This document shows, piece by piece, positions 27,148-36,552 of a stretch of 36,610 bases of DNA (position 1 is its first letter; each line of letters begins with the position of its first letter). The stretch lies in assembly GCA_025360785.1 (NCBI GenBank), contig JANYBN010000155.1, positions 1-36,610 of the forward strand. Reading direction: 5' to 3'. The translations under genes were made by a program, and so were the position numbers. A model generated the notes under the pieces. The model saw nothing but the letters and a program-made list of their open reading frames with translations, made no database searches and was not told the origin of the DNA. The stretch comes from Geobacter sp. (GTDB lineage: Bacteria > Desulfobacterota > Desulfuromonadia > Geobacterales > Pseudopelobacteraceae).

Positions 27148-30100
27148 ATGCCCCGATTTACCCTGAAAACAAAACTTACTCTGCTTTTCCCTTTGGCCGT
27201 AACGATCGCACTGTTTGGCCTGCTGTTTCTGATCCAGTACCTCCTGCAGGGGTATATCAAAGAATCCATTTCAAAACAGCAGTTTCAGGTTGTATCCAAT
27301 CTGGCAGACGAAGTTGACCAAAAACTTGCTGATTTTCACAAACCGCTGATTGCTCTTTCTCGCAAGCTTACTCCGGAGCAGATCTCAGATCCCAATGAAG
27401 CACTTGCTTTCCTCCTGGAACGGACAGAATTTACCAGCATGTTCGACAACGGGCTGTTTCTTTTCGACCGTCAGGGGCGTATTATTGCCGAACTCCCTTT
27501 GGGTGTTTCCCGCATCGGAAAGGATTTCTCCCACAGCGATTATCTGAAAAAGACCTTTGCTAACAGAGCCCCCTATATATCCGACCCCTATTTATCTTCT
27601 CAGCCTCACCAGCACCCCGCAATTATGCTGACCGCCCCGATTCTGGATTCAAACGGTAACGTTCTGGCTGTACTTGGTGGAAGTATCGACCTGCTGCAAT
27701 CTAACTTTCCGGGGGGACTAAATCAGCACAAGATCGGCCGAACCGGCTATATGTTCCTCTTTGACACCAATAGAACGATGATTATTCATCCTGACACGAG
27801 TAGGATCATGAAGCAGGACATTCCGCCTGATGCCAATCGGCTGCTGGATCGAGCCATAAAAGGTTTTGAAGGTACGGAAGAAACCGTAAATTCTCGTGGC
27901 CTGAAAACCCTGAGCTCTTTCAAGCGTCTGGAATCGAAAGAGTGGATCATCGGCGCCAATTTCCTTTTGTCTGAAGCCTACCTGCCTGTTAAGCGCGTCA
28001 GGATCATATTTCTGATTTCCCTGCCCCTGCTGTTAATGACCATTTTTCGGGTCATGCGCCACTACCTCAATCGTTTGACGGACCCGGTCATTCAGCTTAC
28101 CAGCCATGTGGAGAAGTTGCTCTACAAACATGGTGACGAACGTTTGTTTCCGGTGCGTGGGCATGATGAAATTGCGACACTTGGGCACGCATTTAATGAA
28201 CTCGTTCAGGAAACAGACCAGCAACGGTTACGCCTGGAAGAGGATCTGGAAAGGCATGAGCATGCCGACGAGCAGCTGCATCGCCAGAATGAGTACCTGC
28301 TGGCGTTACACGAAACCACAATGGGGCTGATCAGCAGGCATGATGTCGCCGGACTTTTACAGGCCATTGTCACGCGGGCCGGATATCTTCTCGGCACGGA
28401 ACATTGCTACATATATCAGATTAACGATGCCGGCACGGAAATGGATATGGTGTTCCAGAGCGGGATATATGACGGTCTTGTTCACCAGCCGATTGCAAAG
28501 GGACAGGGTATCGCCGGTCGCGTCTGGAGCAGCTGCGAGCCGTTCCATGTTGATGATTACAGCCTTTGGGAGGGACGACTGGTCAATCCTGACCGGGATG
28601 TGCTGCACGCCATGGCCGGAGTGCCGCTTAAGGTCGGTGACGAGGTCGTCGGGGTGCTTGGGCTGGCATTTATCGAACGTGGCATCGTCTTTAATTATCA
28701 GCAGTTGGAGGTTTTAAGCCAGTTTGGGGATTTGGCTTCACTGGCTCTCGAGAACGCGCGGCTCAACGAAGAGTCGCAGCGTGAACTGGCCGAGCGGAAG
28801 CGGGCCGAGGAACGCCTGCGCAAGCTTTCGGTCGCCGTTGAGCAGAACCCTGCTTCAATTGTGATAACCGATACCTCCGGTATCATTGAATATGTCAACC
28901 CGCATTTCACCTCATTGACCGGCTATGCCTTTGAAGAAGCTGTCGGCCAGAACCCGAGCATTCTCAAATCGGGCGAAACCGGCAACGAGGAATACCGGCA
29001 GCTGTGGGAAACGATCCTTGCGGGTGGAGAGTGGCGCGGCGAATTTCACAACCACAAGAAGAATGGCGAACTGTATTGGGAACAGGCGCTGATTGCGCCC
29101 ATCAGGGATAACAGCTATGCCATTACTCATTTCATTGCCATCAAAGAGGATATTACCGAACGCAAGCAGTTGGAGGGACAACTCCAGCACGCTCAAAAAA
29201 TGGATGCAATCGGGCAGCTTGCGGGAGGCATCGCCCATGACTTCAATAATATCCTGACGGCTATTATCGGCTATGCCAGCATCATACAGCTCAAGCTTTC
29301 CGGCGATAGTCCTCTCAAAAAGCACGCCGCTCAGATTGCCGCTACTGCGGAACGTGGAGCAAATCTTACCCAGGGTTTACTGGCTTTCAGCCGCAAGCAG
29401 TCATCGAACCCGGTTATTGTGGACCTTAATGAAATAATCAGCCGTGTTCACCAGCTGCTGCTGCGGTTGATCAGTGAAGATATTCATCTTGAAATAAATC
29501 TCGAACACAAGGGTCTGCCGGTATTGGCCGATAGCGGCCAGATTGAGCAGGTTCTGATGAATTTGTCGACCAATGCCCGTGATGCTCTGGAGCAAGGCGG
29601 CTCGATAGTTATTACAACCGAAGCGGTCACTATTGACACAGATTTTGTCCTTGCCAAAGGATTCGGTAAGCCTGGCAGGTATGCTCTGTTGACCTTTTAC
29701 GACAACGGCTCCGGGATGGAAGCAAAAATAGTGGAGCATATCTTTGAACCGTTCTACACTACCAAGGAGCTGGGTAAGGGGACCGGCCTGGGTCTTTCGA
29801 TTATTTACGGCATTATCAAGAAACATAACGGTTATATTCAGTGTCACAGCACAATTGGTCTAGGTACGACGTTCCGGATATATCTGCCGTTGCTGGATTC
29901 GCTCCCGGTTATACCCAAGGAAAAGGTGCTGGAAAAGGAGCGGGATTCCCGGGGGAAAGACTGTGTCCTTCTGGCCGAAGACAACGAATCAATCCGGACG
30001 GTTGTCAGGGAGACATTGGAAGAGTTTGGCTATTCAGTTATTGAGGCGGTTGATGGTGAGGACGCCCTGGAAAAGTTCCGTGAACATAGTGCGCGTATCA

Positions 30101-30327
30101 GTCTGGTGCTCCTCGATGTTATTATGCCGAAAATAAATGGTCGAGAGGCGTATGATGCGATAATACGCATTGCCCCGGACATGCGGATACTTTTCTGCAG
30201 CGGCTATTCAGAAGATGTGGCAATGAATCAGGTGGGTCTGGACGAAGGGATGTTTTATCTATCCAAACCCTTTACCCCAAAAGAGCTGCTGATGAAGATT
30301 CGTGAGGTGCTGGATAATGAGCAATAA
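27148..30327 (+). CDS. Hybrid sensor histidine kinase (dCache-HAMP-GAF-PAS-HisKA-HATPase-REC)
   Basis: Membrane hybrid kinase that senses a periplasmic ligand and phosphorylates its own receiver. Seen in order: TM1 (about 9-30), a large periplasmic Cache-type domain (about 35-280), TM2 (about 285-303), HAMP (304-370), GAF (378-540), PAS (556-670), and HisKA with [12 protein letters not shown] (phospho-His H697). An ATPase domain with YDNGSGM and [10 protein letters not shown] follows, then a C-terminal receiver (about 935-1055) with phospho-Asp D990 in LLDVIMP and the conserved Lys in LSKPF. I chose the ATG at 27148 because it lies just before TM1; an in-frame ATG at 27121 adds 9 residues. 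It overlaps the next gene by 11 bases, so the two form a signalling pair. Confidence 0.93.
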   Translation: MPRFTLKTKLTLLFPLAVTIALFGLLFLIQYLLQGYIKESISKQQFQVVSNLADEVDQKLADFHKPLIALSRKLTPEQISDPNEALAFLLERTEFTSMFDNGLFLFDRQGRIIAELPLGVSRIGKDFSHSDYLKKTFANRAPYISDPYLSSQPHQHPAIMLTAPILDSNGNVLAVLGGSIDLLQSNFPGGLNQHKIGRTGYMFLFDTNRTMIIHPDTSRIMKQDIPPDANRLLDRAIKGFEGTEETVNSRGLKTLSSFKRLESKEWIIGANFLLSEAYLPVKRVRIIFLISLPLLLMTIFRVMRHYLNRLTDPVIQLTSHVEKLLYKHGDERLFPVRGHDEIATLGHAFNELVQETDQQRLRLEEDLERHEHADEQLHRQNEYLLALHETTMGLISRHDVAGLLQAIVTRAGYLLGTEHCYIYQINDAGTEMDMVFQSGIYDGLVHQPIAKGQGIAGRVWSSCEPFHVDDYSLWEGRLVNPDRDVLHAMAGVPLKVGDEVVGVLGLAFIERGIVFNYQQLEVLSQFGDLASLALENARLNEESQRELAERKRAEERLRKLSVAVEQNPASIVITDTSGIIEYVNPHFTSLTGYAFEEAVGQNPSILKSGETGNEEYRQLWETILAGGEWRGEFHNHKKNGELYWEQALIAPIRDNSYAITHFIAIKEDITERKQLEGQLQHAQKMDAIGQLAGGIAHDFNNILTAIIGYASIIQLKLSGDSPLKKHAAQIAATAERGANLTQGLLAFSRKQSSNPVIVDLNEIISRVHQLLLRLISEDIHLEINLEHKGLPVLADSGQIEQVLMNLSTNARDALEQGGSIVITTEAVTIDTDFVLAKGFGKPGRYALLTFYDNGSGMEAKIVEHIFEPFYTTKELGKGTGLGLSIIYGIIKKHNGYIQCHSTIGLGTTFRIYLPLLDSLPVIPKEKVLEKERDSRGKDCVLLAEDNESIRTVVRETLEEFGYSVIEAVDGEDALEKFREHSARISLVLLDVIMPKINGREAYDAIIRIAPDMRILFCSGYSEDVAMNQVGLDEGMFYLSKPFTPKELLMKIREVLDNEQ

Positions 30328-31390
30328 CAGCGGTGGTAAAATATTTGTGGTCGATGATGATCGCTTCGTTCTGGAGAGTGTCACGAAACTGCTGACTGAA
30401 TTCGGATTTTCAGTGCGTGCCTTTTCGAATGGCCAGGAAGCGGTACGGCAGTTTGTTATGGAACCGGTTGATCTGGTACTGACCGACATCAACATGCCGA
30501 TCATGGATGGGCTTGAACTGCTTGAAAAAATCCGCTTTCTTGACAGGGAAACGCCGGTCGTGCTGATGACGGCTTATGCAGATCTGGATGTAGCGGTCAA
30601 AGCAATTCAGAAGGGCGCTTTTGATTTTGTCATCAAACCATACCGGCCGCCGGCGCTGGTCCACACGGTTGAGAAAGGGGTCAATTTCAAACGTCTGACC
30701 CAGATCGAAAAAAACTACAAAGCCGAACTGGAACGTACGGTCGCAACCAGAACGGCTGAACTCAATGCTGCGCTTGGCGAGATCACCCATATGAGCCGTG
30801 AAATCATCGAGCGACTGACGGCTGCTGCCGAGCTTCGCGATGAAGACACCGGTCTGCATATTTCGCGGGTCGGCATGTATGCCAAGCATATGGCTCTTCA
30901 TCTGAATATGGATGAGAATTTTGTCAATGATATTTCCGTAGCAAGCGCCATGCACGACGTCGGCAAGATCGGCATCCCCGATTCGATTCTGCTGAAGCCG
31001 GGCGCTCTGACGGCAGATGAGTTTGCCATCATCAAACAGCACACGACTACCGGTGAGCGGATTTTGAAAGGTTCTCCGCACAGCATACTCCGGATGGGAG
31101 CTGTAATAGCGGCCACGCATCATGAACGCTGGGACGGATCCGGCTATCCGGCCGGTTTAAAGGGGGAGGAAATACCTCTGGAAGGGCGGATTGTCATGCT
31201 GGTTGACCAGTATGACGCCCTGCGCAACAGCCGGGTCTACAAGCCCGCGTTTGACCACGTCAAAACCTGCGACATTATTCTGAATGGCGATGGACGTACC
31301 ATGCCTGCACATTTTGACCCGAAGGTTATGGCTGCATTTATTGAGATAAAGGATGTTTTTGCCGAGATTTTCGAGCGAAGCCAGGAATGA
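30317..31390 (+). CDS. Response regulator with HD-GYP c-di-GMP phosphodiesterase domain
   Basis: RpfG-type regulator expected to break down c-di-GMP when phosphorylated. Seen: an N-terminal receiver (1-125) with the acidic VVDDD, phospho-Asp D57 in VLTDINMP and Lys107 in IKPY; a coiled linker (about 128-165); then a complete HD-GYP domain with [22 protein letters not shown] (HD at 213-214), [12 protein letters not shown] (GYP at 276-278) and DQYDAL. The key metal ligands look intact, so it should be active. Length 357 aa. The ATG at 30317 overlaps the kinase gene's end and has GAGGTG upstream; a GTG at 30302 is less likely. Partner of the hybrid kinase. Confidence 0.94.
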   Translation: MSNNSGGKIFVVDDDRFVLESVTKLLTEFGFSVRAFSNGQEAVRQFVMEPVDLVLTDINMPIMDGLELLEKIRFLDRETPVVLMTAYADLDVAVKAIQKGAFDFVIKPYRPPALVHTVEKGVNFKRLTQIEKNYKAELERTVATRTAELNAALGEITHMSREIIERLTAAAELRDEDTGLHISRVGMYAKHMALHLNMDENFVNDISVASAMHDVGKIGIPDSILLKPGALTADEFAIIKQHTTTGERILKGSPHSILRMGAVIAATHHERWDGSGYPAGLKGEEIPLEGRIVMLVDQYDALRNSRVYKPAFDHVKTCDIILNGDGRTMPAHFDPKVMAAFIEIKDVFAEIFERSQE

Positions 31391-31408
31391 ACACAATCTG
31401 AAATCTGA

Positions 31409-31440
31409 TAAACAGAATAAGCGCATTAACAATGTTATTT
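31409..31440 (+). repeat. Direct repeat copy B (partner at 26947-26978)
   Basis: Second copy of the 32-base repeat, 18 bases after the HD-GYP stop codon and in the same orientation as copy A. The two copies bracket the hybrid kinase and HD-GYP genes exactly. Confidence 0.8.
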
Positions 31441-31485
31441 CCTGCCTGACCCAGCAAATGGTGTAAGTAATGTTCACAAAATTAT

Positions 31486-31514
31486 TTCTGCAGAAAAACC
31501 GCAGAATTTTTTTT
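31486..31514 (+). terminator. Probable rho-independent terminator after the HD-GYP gene
   Basis: Six-base arms TTCTGC (31486-31491) and GCAGAA (31501-31506) with a 9-base A-rich loop and a run of eight T. The stem is short, so termination may be partial. It follows the kinase/HD-GYP pair by about 95 bases. Confidence 0.65.
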
Positions 31515-31749
31515 AATTTACTATGTGTTTTTATTTGAAAATACGCTCCACGTTTTAGGAAAACCTGCATTTATTTCGACCCCTAACTTGCATACCCCCT
31601 CCCTTGTAGTAAAATTAGTTTTAATCTTTGTTTCCCTTGCGGTCCTCGTTGCGAAGTCGTAAATCACGACTTCGGTATGTGCCACCTAAATGTATCCCAA
31701 ATGGACCCTGTTACAGAAAGGAGCGCCGAAATATCAATATAACGCCAAA

Positions 31750-31787
31750 TGGTCACGACCGATGTGATTTCACAATCATCGCGACCA
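31750..31787 (+). promoter_or_regulatory. Hairpin next to the ribosome binding site of the five-PAS kinase
   Basis: Outer arms TGGTC (31750-31754) and GACCA (31783-31787), inner arms CGATG (31760-31764) and CATCG (31777-31781), with the palindrome TGTGATTTCACA (31763-31774) at the top. The GGAG ribosome binding site starts 3 bases after it, at 31790, and the ATG is at 31799. It may limit translation as RNA, or bind a dimeric regulator as DNA. Confidence 0.5.
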
Positions 31788-31798
31788 GTGGAGAACCC

Positions 31799-34513
31799 AT
31801 GTCCAAACCCGACTTCAAGCGGATAAATGAAAACCGTAAGAAGGAATTAAATATTCAGCAGCAAATAGCCTTTACTTCCGGAATTTTCCAGGGCGATGTC
31901 ACGATACGCACCCTGCTGGAGTCGCTCGCCGAAGGGGTCGTCATCATCGACAAATCCGGGATCATTCTGCTCGTTAATACCCGCGCCGAGCAAATGTTCG
32001 ATTATCCAAAGAACGAGCTCATAGGCAAGCCCCACTCCGTCCTTATTCCCGAACTCTTCCGTAAAGTCCATGAAAAGCATGAGGCGCACTTCTTCCAAGA
32101 ACCCAGGATCAGGCCGATGGGCCAGCTCCTTGACCTTGCCGGACTCCGCCGGGACGGTAGCGAGTTTCCCTTGGAAATCAGCCTGGGCTTTATCGAAACC
32201 ATAAACGGCGTGCTCGTTATGGCTCTGGTCAGCGACATGACGCTACGCAGGCAATTCGAGATGCGTCTTCGGGAAAACGAGAATCTGTTTCGCATACAGG
32301 TGGAAGAGGTGAAGGACTACGCGGTTTTCATGCTCGATACAGAGGGTAAGGTCCTGAGCTGGAATGCGGGAGCCGAACGTTTGAAAGGGTATCGGGCCGA
32401 GGAAATCATCGGCAAACATTTCTCCTGTTTTTATCCCGAAGAGGAGCAAAATGCCGGCAAGCCCGAAGAAGAACTCAGGATAGCCGCGGCCGAGGGGCGG
32501 CTTGAAGACGAAGCTTGGCGACTCCGCAAGGACGGGAGCCGGTTTTGGGGCAATGTGATAATTACCGCGCTACACGATGAAAGCGGTAAACTGCGGGGAT
32601 TCTCAAAGGTGACACGCGACATCACCGGGCGAAAAAAGGTGGAGGAGGCGCTCCGGGAGAGCGAAGAGCTCTTTCGCCTCATGGCCGACACTGCACCCGT
32701 CCTTATCTGGGTGTCGGGAACCGATACACTTTGCACGTTCTTCAACAAGCCCTGGCGGGAATTCACCGGCCGCACTCTGGAACAGGAACAGGGCAAAGGC
32801 TGGACCGAGGGAGTGCATCCCGACGACTTGCAGCGCTGCATGGAAATGTATCTCTCCGCCTTCAACGCCCGCAGGAATTTCCAGATGGAATACCGCCTGC
32901 GGCGCGCCGATAGTGAGTACCGTTGGATCGTCGATACCGGTGTCCCGCGTTTTATGCCGAATGGCGATTTTGCGGGCTACATCGGTTCATGCTTTGATAT
33001 TACCGACCGCAAACGGGCGGAGGAGGCGCTCCGGGAATCGGAGAACAAGTTCTTCAAGGCCTTCCAGGCGATGCCGAGCGCCCTCATTATCTCCTCCCTG
33101 GCAGACGGGAGGTACAAGGAGGTCAATGAGGCATTCGAGCGGGTGCTGGGCTACCGGCACGACGAGTTGATCGGCCGTTCTGCGCAGGAGCTCAACATCT
33201 GGCAGAATCCGGAAGACCGGACCGTTGTGCTCCGGATGCTGGCTGAAGGAAAGAAAGTACGTGATCTGGAGATCGGCTTAAGAAGCAAATCGGGGAGTAT
33301 TCGCGTCTGCCATTATTCGGCGGAGATCATCGAAATCGGCGCGGAGCAATGTCTGTTGAGCCTGGTAAACGACATCACCGACCGCAAAAAAGCGGAAGAA
33401 GCTCTCAGCAAATCGGAGAAGAAGTTTTTGACGATATTCCATGCTGTTCCCGCCATTCTTGGTATTACTACAGTGGCGGAAGGAAAATTTATTGATGTCA
33501 ATGAAACGTGCATGCGGATCTTGGGGTATCAACGTGATGAAGTGATCGGGCATACTGCGCTGGAACTCGGAATATGGAAAAGTCAGGCGGACCGGGACAG
33601 GGCGCTGCAGGCGCTGGAAGTGCACAGAAAACAACGTTCCATTGAAATCAACTTAAGAGGCAAAGGCGGTGAGAACTTCGTAGGCTTGCTGTCTGCGGAA
33701 TTCATTGAGGTTGATGGTGAACAGTATATTCTCAGCATGATTAACGACATCACCGAGCGCAAACGGATGGAGGAGGAGATCAAGAGGCTGAACACCGACC
33801 TGACGGCGCGGGCTGCCGAGCTGGAAGACGCCAATCGGGAGCTGGAGGCGTTCAATTACACGGTTGCTCATGACCTGCGCCAGCCGTTGAACGTTATCAG
33901 CAGCTACTGCCAGGCGATCGATATGCTGTGTGGCGACCAACTCCAGGAGGAATGCAAGGGGTATGTCCATGAGAGCTACGAAGGCACCTTACACATGAAC
34001 CGGCTCATCGAAGCCCTGCTCAATTTCTCGCGCATGGGGCACGTCGAACCGGGCCGGGAGATGGTCGATATATGTACACTGGCGCATGAGGTGGCCACGG
34101 CGCTGAAACTGACCGAACCCGAGCGTCAGGTTGATTTTCGAATCGCCGATAGAATTGTGGCCAACGGTGATACAAACCTGCTGCGGGTGGTCCTTGACAA
34201 CCTCATCGGCAACGCCTCGAAGTACACCGGCATGCGAGAGAAGGCGGTCATTGAATTCGGCGTAACGGATATCGGCGGAGTGCCGACGTATTTCGTCCGG
34301 GATAACGGGGAAGGTTTTGACAAGGCGAACGGGGACAAGCTCTTTGCCCCCTTCCACCGCCTCCCAGGCGCAGAAAAACGCAGGGGCTTCGGCATCGGCC
34401 TGGCCACAGTGGAGCGGATCATCCGGCGCCACGGCGGCAGGGTGTGGGGCGAAGGGGAACCTGGCAAGGGGGCGACCTTTTATTTTACATTGGGCGATGA
34501 CCGAACAGTCTGA
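31799..34513 (+). CDS. Soluble histidine kinase with five PAS domains
   Basis: Cytoplasmic sensor kinase, 904 aa, without membrane helices. Seen: five PAS domains at about 37-150, 162-280, 288-405, 416-532 and 540-655, each closed by a DIT(D/E/G)RK-type motif followed by a short coiled linker (AEEALRESE). A HisKA domain follows with YTVAHDLRQPLNVI (phospho-His H691), then an ATPase domain with NLIGNASKYTG, VRDNGEGFD and RRGFGIGLATVERI. PAS4 and PAS5 resemble each other closely. The ATG at 31799 has a GGAG site 5 bases upstream. No receiver domain or regulator gene accompanies it. Its core is nearly that of the next kinase. Redox, gas or small-ligand sensing is possible, but no cofactor residue is obvious. 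Confidence 0.92.
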   Translation: MSKPDFKRINENRKKELNIQQQIAFTSGIFQGDVTIRTLLESLAEGVVIIDKSGIILLVNTRAEQMFDYPKNELIGKPHSVLIPELFRKVHEKHEAHFFQEPRIRPMGQLLDLAGLRRDGSEFPLEISLGFIETINGVLVMALVSDMTLRRQFEMRLRENENLFRIQVEEVKDYAVFMLDTEGKVLSWNAGAERLKGYRAEEIIGKHFSCFYPEEEQNAGKPEEELRIAAAEGRLEDEAWRLRKDGSRFWGNVIITALHDESGKLRGFSKVTRDITGRKKVEEALRESEELFRLMADTAPVLIWVSGTDTLCTFFNKPWREFTGRTLEQEQGKGWTEGVHPDDLQRCMEMYLSAFNARRNFQMEYRLRRADSEYRWIVDTGVPRFMPNGDFAGYIGSCFDITDRKRAEEALRESENKFFKAFQAMPSALIISSLADGRYKEVNEAFERVLGYRHDELIGRSAQELNIWQNPEDRTVVLRMLAEGKKVRDLEIGLRSKSGSIRVCHYSAEIIEIGAEQCLLSLVNDITDRKKAEEALSKSEKKFLTIFHAVPAILGITTVAEGKFIDVNETCMRILGYQRDEVIGHTALELGIWKSQADRDRALQALEVHRKQRSIEINLRGKGGENFVGLLSAEFIEVDGEQYILSMINDITERKRMEEEIKRLNTDLTARAAELEDANRELEAFNYTVAHDLRQPLNVISSYCQAIDMLCGDQLQEECKGYVHESYEGTLHMNRLIEALLNFSRMGHVEPGREMVDICTLAHEVATALKLTEPERQVDFRIADRIVANGDTNLLRVVLDNLIGNASKYTGMREKAVIEFGVTDIGGVPTYFVRDNGEGFDKANGDKLFAPFHRLPGAEKRRGFGIGLATVERIIRRHGGRVWGEGEPGKGATFYFTLGDDRTV

Positions 34514-34543
34514 AACATAATCCGATTACCGGACGGAAACCAA

Positions 34544-34618
34544 ATATCGAGGCGCAAAAGGGCCTCGGAGATATGTCTGATGCAGCTCAAATAAATTCTT
34601 GGCCTCCTCAACTTGAGG
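34544..34618 (+). promoter_or_regulatory. Two leader hairpins before the Cache kinase
   Basis: In the 112-base gap, hairpin 1 spans 34544-34574: ATATC/GATAT outer and GAGGC/GCCTC inner arms around a GCAAAAG loop. Hairpin 2 spans 34606-34618: CCTCA/TGAGG around 3 bases, and its 3' arm overlaps the GAGGGA ribosome binding site (34615-34620), so it could mask it. No riboswitch class matches clearly and no terminator T-run is present. Confidence 0.45.
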
Positions 34619-34625
34619 GATTGCA

Positions 34626-36440
34626 ATGAAGAAAATTAAAATAAGAGTGTTTGTGACCATAACCAGCATTTTTTTTGCCAGTACGACGTTTATTGGCTTT
34701 TTTACCTATGAAAGCGAGATGAACCAAGTGGAGGAAAGTATAAAAGATATGGCAAAAAATGAAAGCATGCTGTTTCACAATATTCTGTCGACCGATGCGG
34801 AAGGACTTGCCAGGGCACATGTCGGTCTTACACGGTTGGAGACGTTATCGAAGCCATTTGCAGAGAGGAACAGAGAGGAGCTTTTGGCCGCATCGGCTTC
34901 TATTTTTAAAGAGCTCAGGCAAAGCAACAATATAACTCATATGTATTTCATAGAACCTGACGGCACTGTATTTCTGCGAGTCCATAAACCGGAAGAGTAT
35001 GGCGATAAACTGACGAGAGCCACTTTTAGAAAAGCGGCGGAAACTAAAAAGACCGCCAGCGGTCTTGAAATGGGCGCCAACTTCTTTTCTCTACGATGTG
35101 TCCGGCCTGTCGTTTACAAGGAAAAGATGATTGGTTTTATGGAGGTTGCCGAGGAGATCGACCATGTCTTCAGTCAAATGAAGTCAATAACCGGTAACGA
35201 TGTCAGCCTTTTATTAGAGGACAAATTTCTGGAAAAATATCACATGCATTTCAGAAATGAAAAAGTAGGCGCTTTTACAATGATGTACCCGACAAATAAG
35301 AATGTTTCCCTGCTGCTGGCAAGAAAACTCAGCGGCGCAATGCAACAGGCACTTAAGCAAGCCGCCGTTCCCATCGTTGATTTGAACGGGGCTAAATATG
35401 CCGCCGGTATGGGGCCGATACGAGATGCCTTCGGTACTACCGCAGGAATTTTGCTCTCACAGAGAGACGTGTCTAGCTTGTATTCTGACATGTGGAATGG
35501 AATCATTGCCACCACTTCGGTATTCGTGGCCATATTTCTCGCCAGCACTTCATTATTCTATCTTTCGTTGAGAAAGAGCTATGCCCTTTTCAACGACCTG
35601 AAACAACACATTGTTGCGGTCACGAAGACCTCGGATCTTTCCAGACAGTTGGAGGTCAGTACCAATGATGAAGTCGGTGAACTTGCAGACGAGTTCAATC
35701 TGATGAAGGAAGAGATAAAGAAGCTGAATGAAAGGCTGGCGGCGCGGGCCGCCGATCTGGAAGACGCTAATCTGGAACTGGAGGCCTTCAATTACACGGT
35801 GGCCCATGACCTGCGCCAACCACTGAACGTTATCGGCCTTAACTGCCAGGCAATCGATATGCTGTGCGGCGAGTTGCTCACGGAAGAATGCAAGGGTTAT
35901 GTCAAAGAGAGCTATGAAGGCACCTTACGCATGAACCGGTTGATTGAGGCGCTACTCAATTTCTCCGGAATGGCGCATGCCGAACTGAACAGGTATAGGG
36001 TCGATCTCAGCAGCATGGCGAAGGAGGTAGTCGAGGAACTGAAGGGAGGTGAGGTCGCCCGCCTGGTCACGTTCCGGATCGCCGACGGGATATGTGCAGA
36101 TGGCGACCCGAGCCTGCTGCGGGTGGTTATGGCGAACCTCCTTGGCAACGCCTGGAAGTATACCGGCATGCGAGAGAAGGCGGTCATCGAATTCGGCTCA
36201 ACGGAGATTGACGGGAAGCTGGCATATTTAGTTCGTGACAATGGAGCCGGATTTGATATGACGGACGCAGACAAGCTTTTTACTCCTTTCCAGCGCCTGT
36301 CTGGTGCCGATAAATGCAAAGGCTTCGGCATCGGTCTGGCCACGGTGGAGCGGATCGTCAAGCGTCATGGCGGCAAGATATGGGCCGAAGGGGAGCCTGA
36401 CAAAGGAGCAACCTTCTTCTTCACTCTTTCAGCGAACTGA
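34626..36440 (+). CDS. Membrane histidine kinase with Cache-type sensor and HAMP
   Basis: Inner-membrane sensor kinase, 604 aa. Seen: TM1 (about 8-27), a periplasmic double-Cache-like domain (about 30-285) with MYFIEPDGTVFLRVHKPEEYG and FMEVAEEIDHVFSQM, TM2 (about 288-312), HAMP (about 315-365), HisKA with YTVAHDLRQPLNVI (phospho-His H394), then an ATPase domain with NLLGNAWKYTG, VRDNGAGFD and CKGFGIGLATVERI. From about residue 358 to the end it is roughly 70% identical by eye to the upstream five-PAS kinase, while the sensor halves are unrelated. The sensor half is more AT-rich than the core. The ribosome binding site is GAGGGA, 5 bases before the ATG. No receiver partner is in the window. 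Confidence 0.92.
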   Translation: MKKIKIRVFVTITSIFFASTTFIGFFTYESEMNQVEESIKDMAKNESMLFHNILSTDAEGLARAHVGLTRLETLSKPFAERNREELLAASASIFKELRQSNNITHMYFIEPDGTVFLRVHKPEEYGDKLTRATFRKAAETKKTASGLEMGANFFSLRCVRPVVYKEKMIGFMEVAEEIDHVFSQMKSITGNDVSLLLEDKFLEKYHMHFRNEKVGAFTMMYPTNKNVSLLLARKLSGAMQQALKQAAVPIVDLNGAKYAAGMGPIRDAFGTTAGILLSQRDVSSLYSDMWNGIIATTSVFVAIFLASTSLFYLSLRKSYALFNDLKQHIVAVTKTSDLSRQLEVSTNDEVGELADEFNLMKEEIKKLNERLAARAADLEDANLELEAFNYTVAHDLRQPLNVIGLNCQAIDMLCGELLTEECKGYVKESYEGTLRMNRLIEALLNFSGMAHAELNRYRVDLSSMAKEVVEELKGGEVARLVTFRIADGICADGDPSLLRVVMANLLGNAWKYTGMREKAVIEFGSTEIDGKLAYLVRDNGAGFDMTDADKLFTPFQRLSGADKCKGFGIGLATVERIVKRHGGKIWAEGEPDKGATFFFTLSAN

Positions 36441-36552
36441 GTTTTAACCTGAGCTTGATTTATCGGAGTCTGGACTTTAGACTTACAGCGCTCCCTTCCC
36501 ACCGTTAAGGCGGGTTGCTGCGCAGCTCTTTGATTATCAAACCAACTTGAAT

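Larger units (their letters stand above)
31391..31798. other. 408-base intergenic region before the five-PAS kinase
   Basis: No gene supported. It holds repeat copy B, a terminator for the preceding pair, an isolated hairpin (31652-31674) with perfect 9-base arms CGAAGTCGT/ACGACTTCG and a 5-base loop, and a second hairpin just before the next ribosome binding site. The frame of the next gene stays open back to 31628 but reads as non-coding there. A promoter for the kinase must lie here, but no convincing -35/-10 pair stands out. Confidence 0.6.

Noticed and set aside
31157-31570. 137-codon minus-strand frame at the end of the HD-GYP gene
   Set aside because: It runs antisense to the HD-GYP domain and through the terminator, with no family features.
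31748-31790. CRP binding site
   Set aside because: The palindrome TGTGATTTCACA has 2 instead of 6 bases between the half-sites.
31628-31798. N-terminal extension of the five-PAS kinase from a TTG
   Set aside because: The extension reads as non-coding, covers hairpins, and the ATG at 31799 has a good ribosome binding site.
34521-34600. c-di-GMP/cGAMP (GEMM-type) riboswitch before the Cache kinase
   Set aside because: A GGCGCAAAAGGGCC stretch recalls the GACGCAAAGCC core, but the second helix and tetraloop parts are not recognisable.
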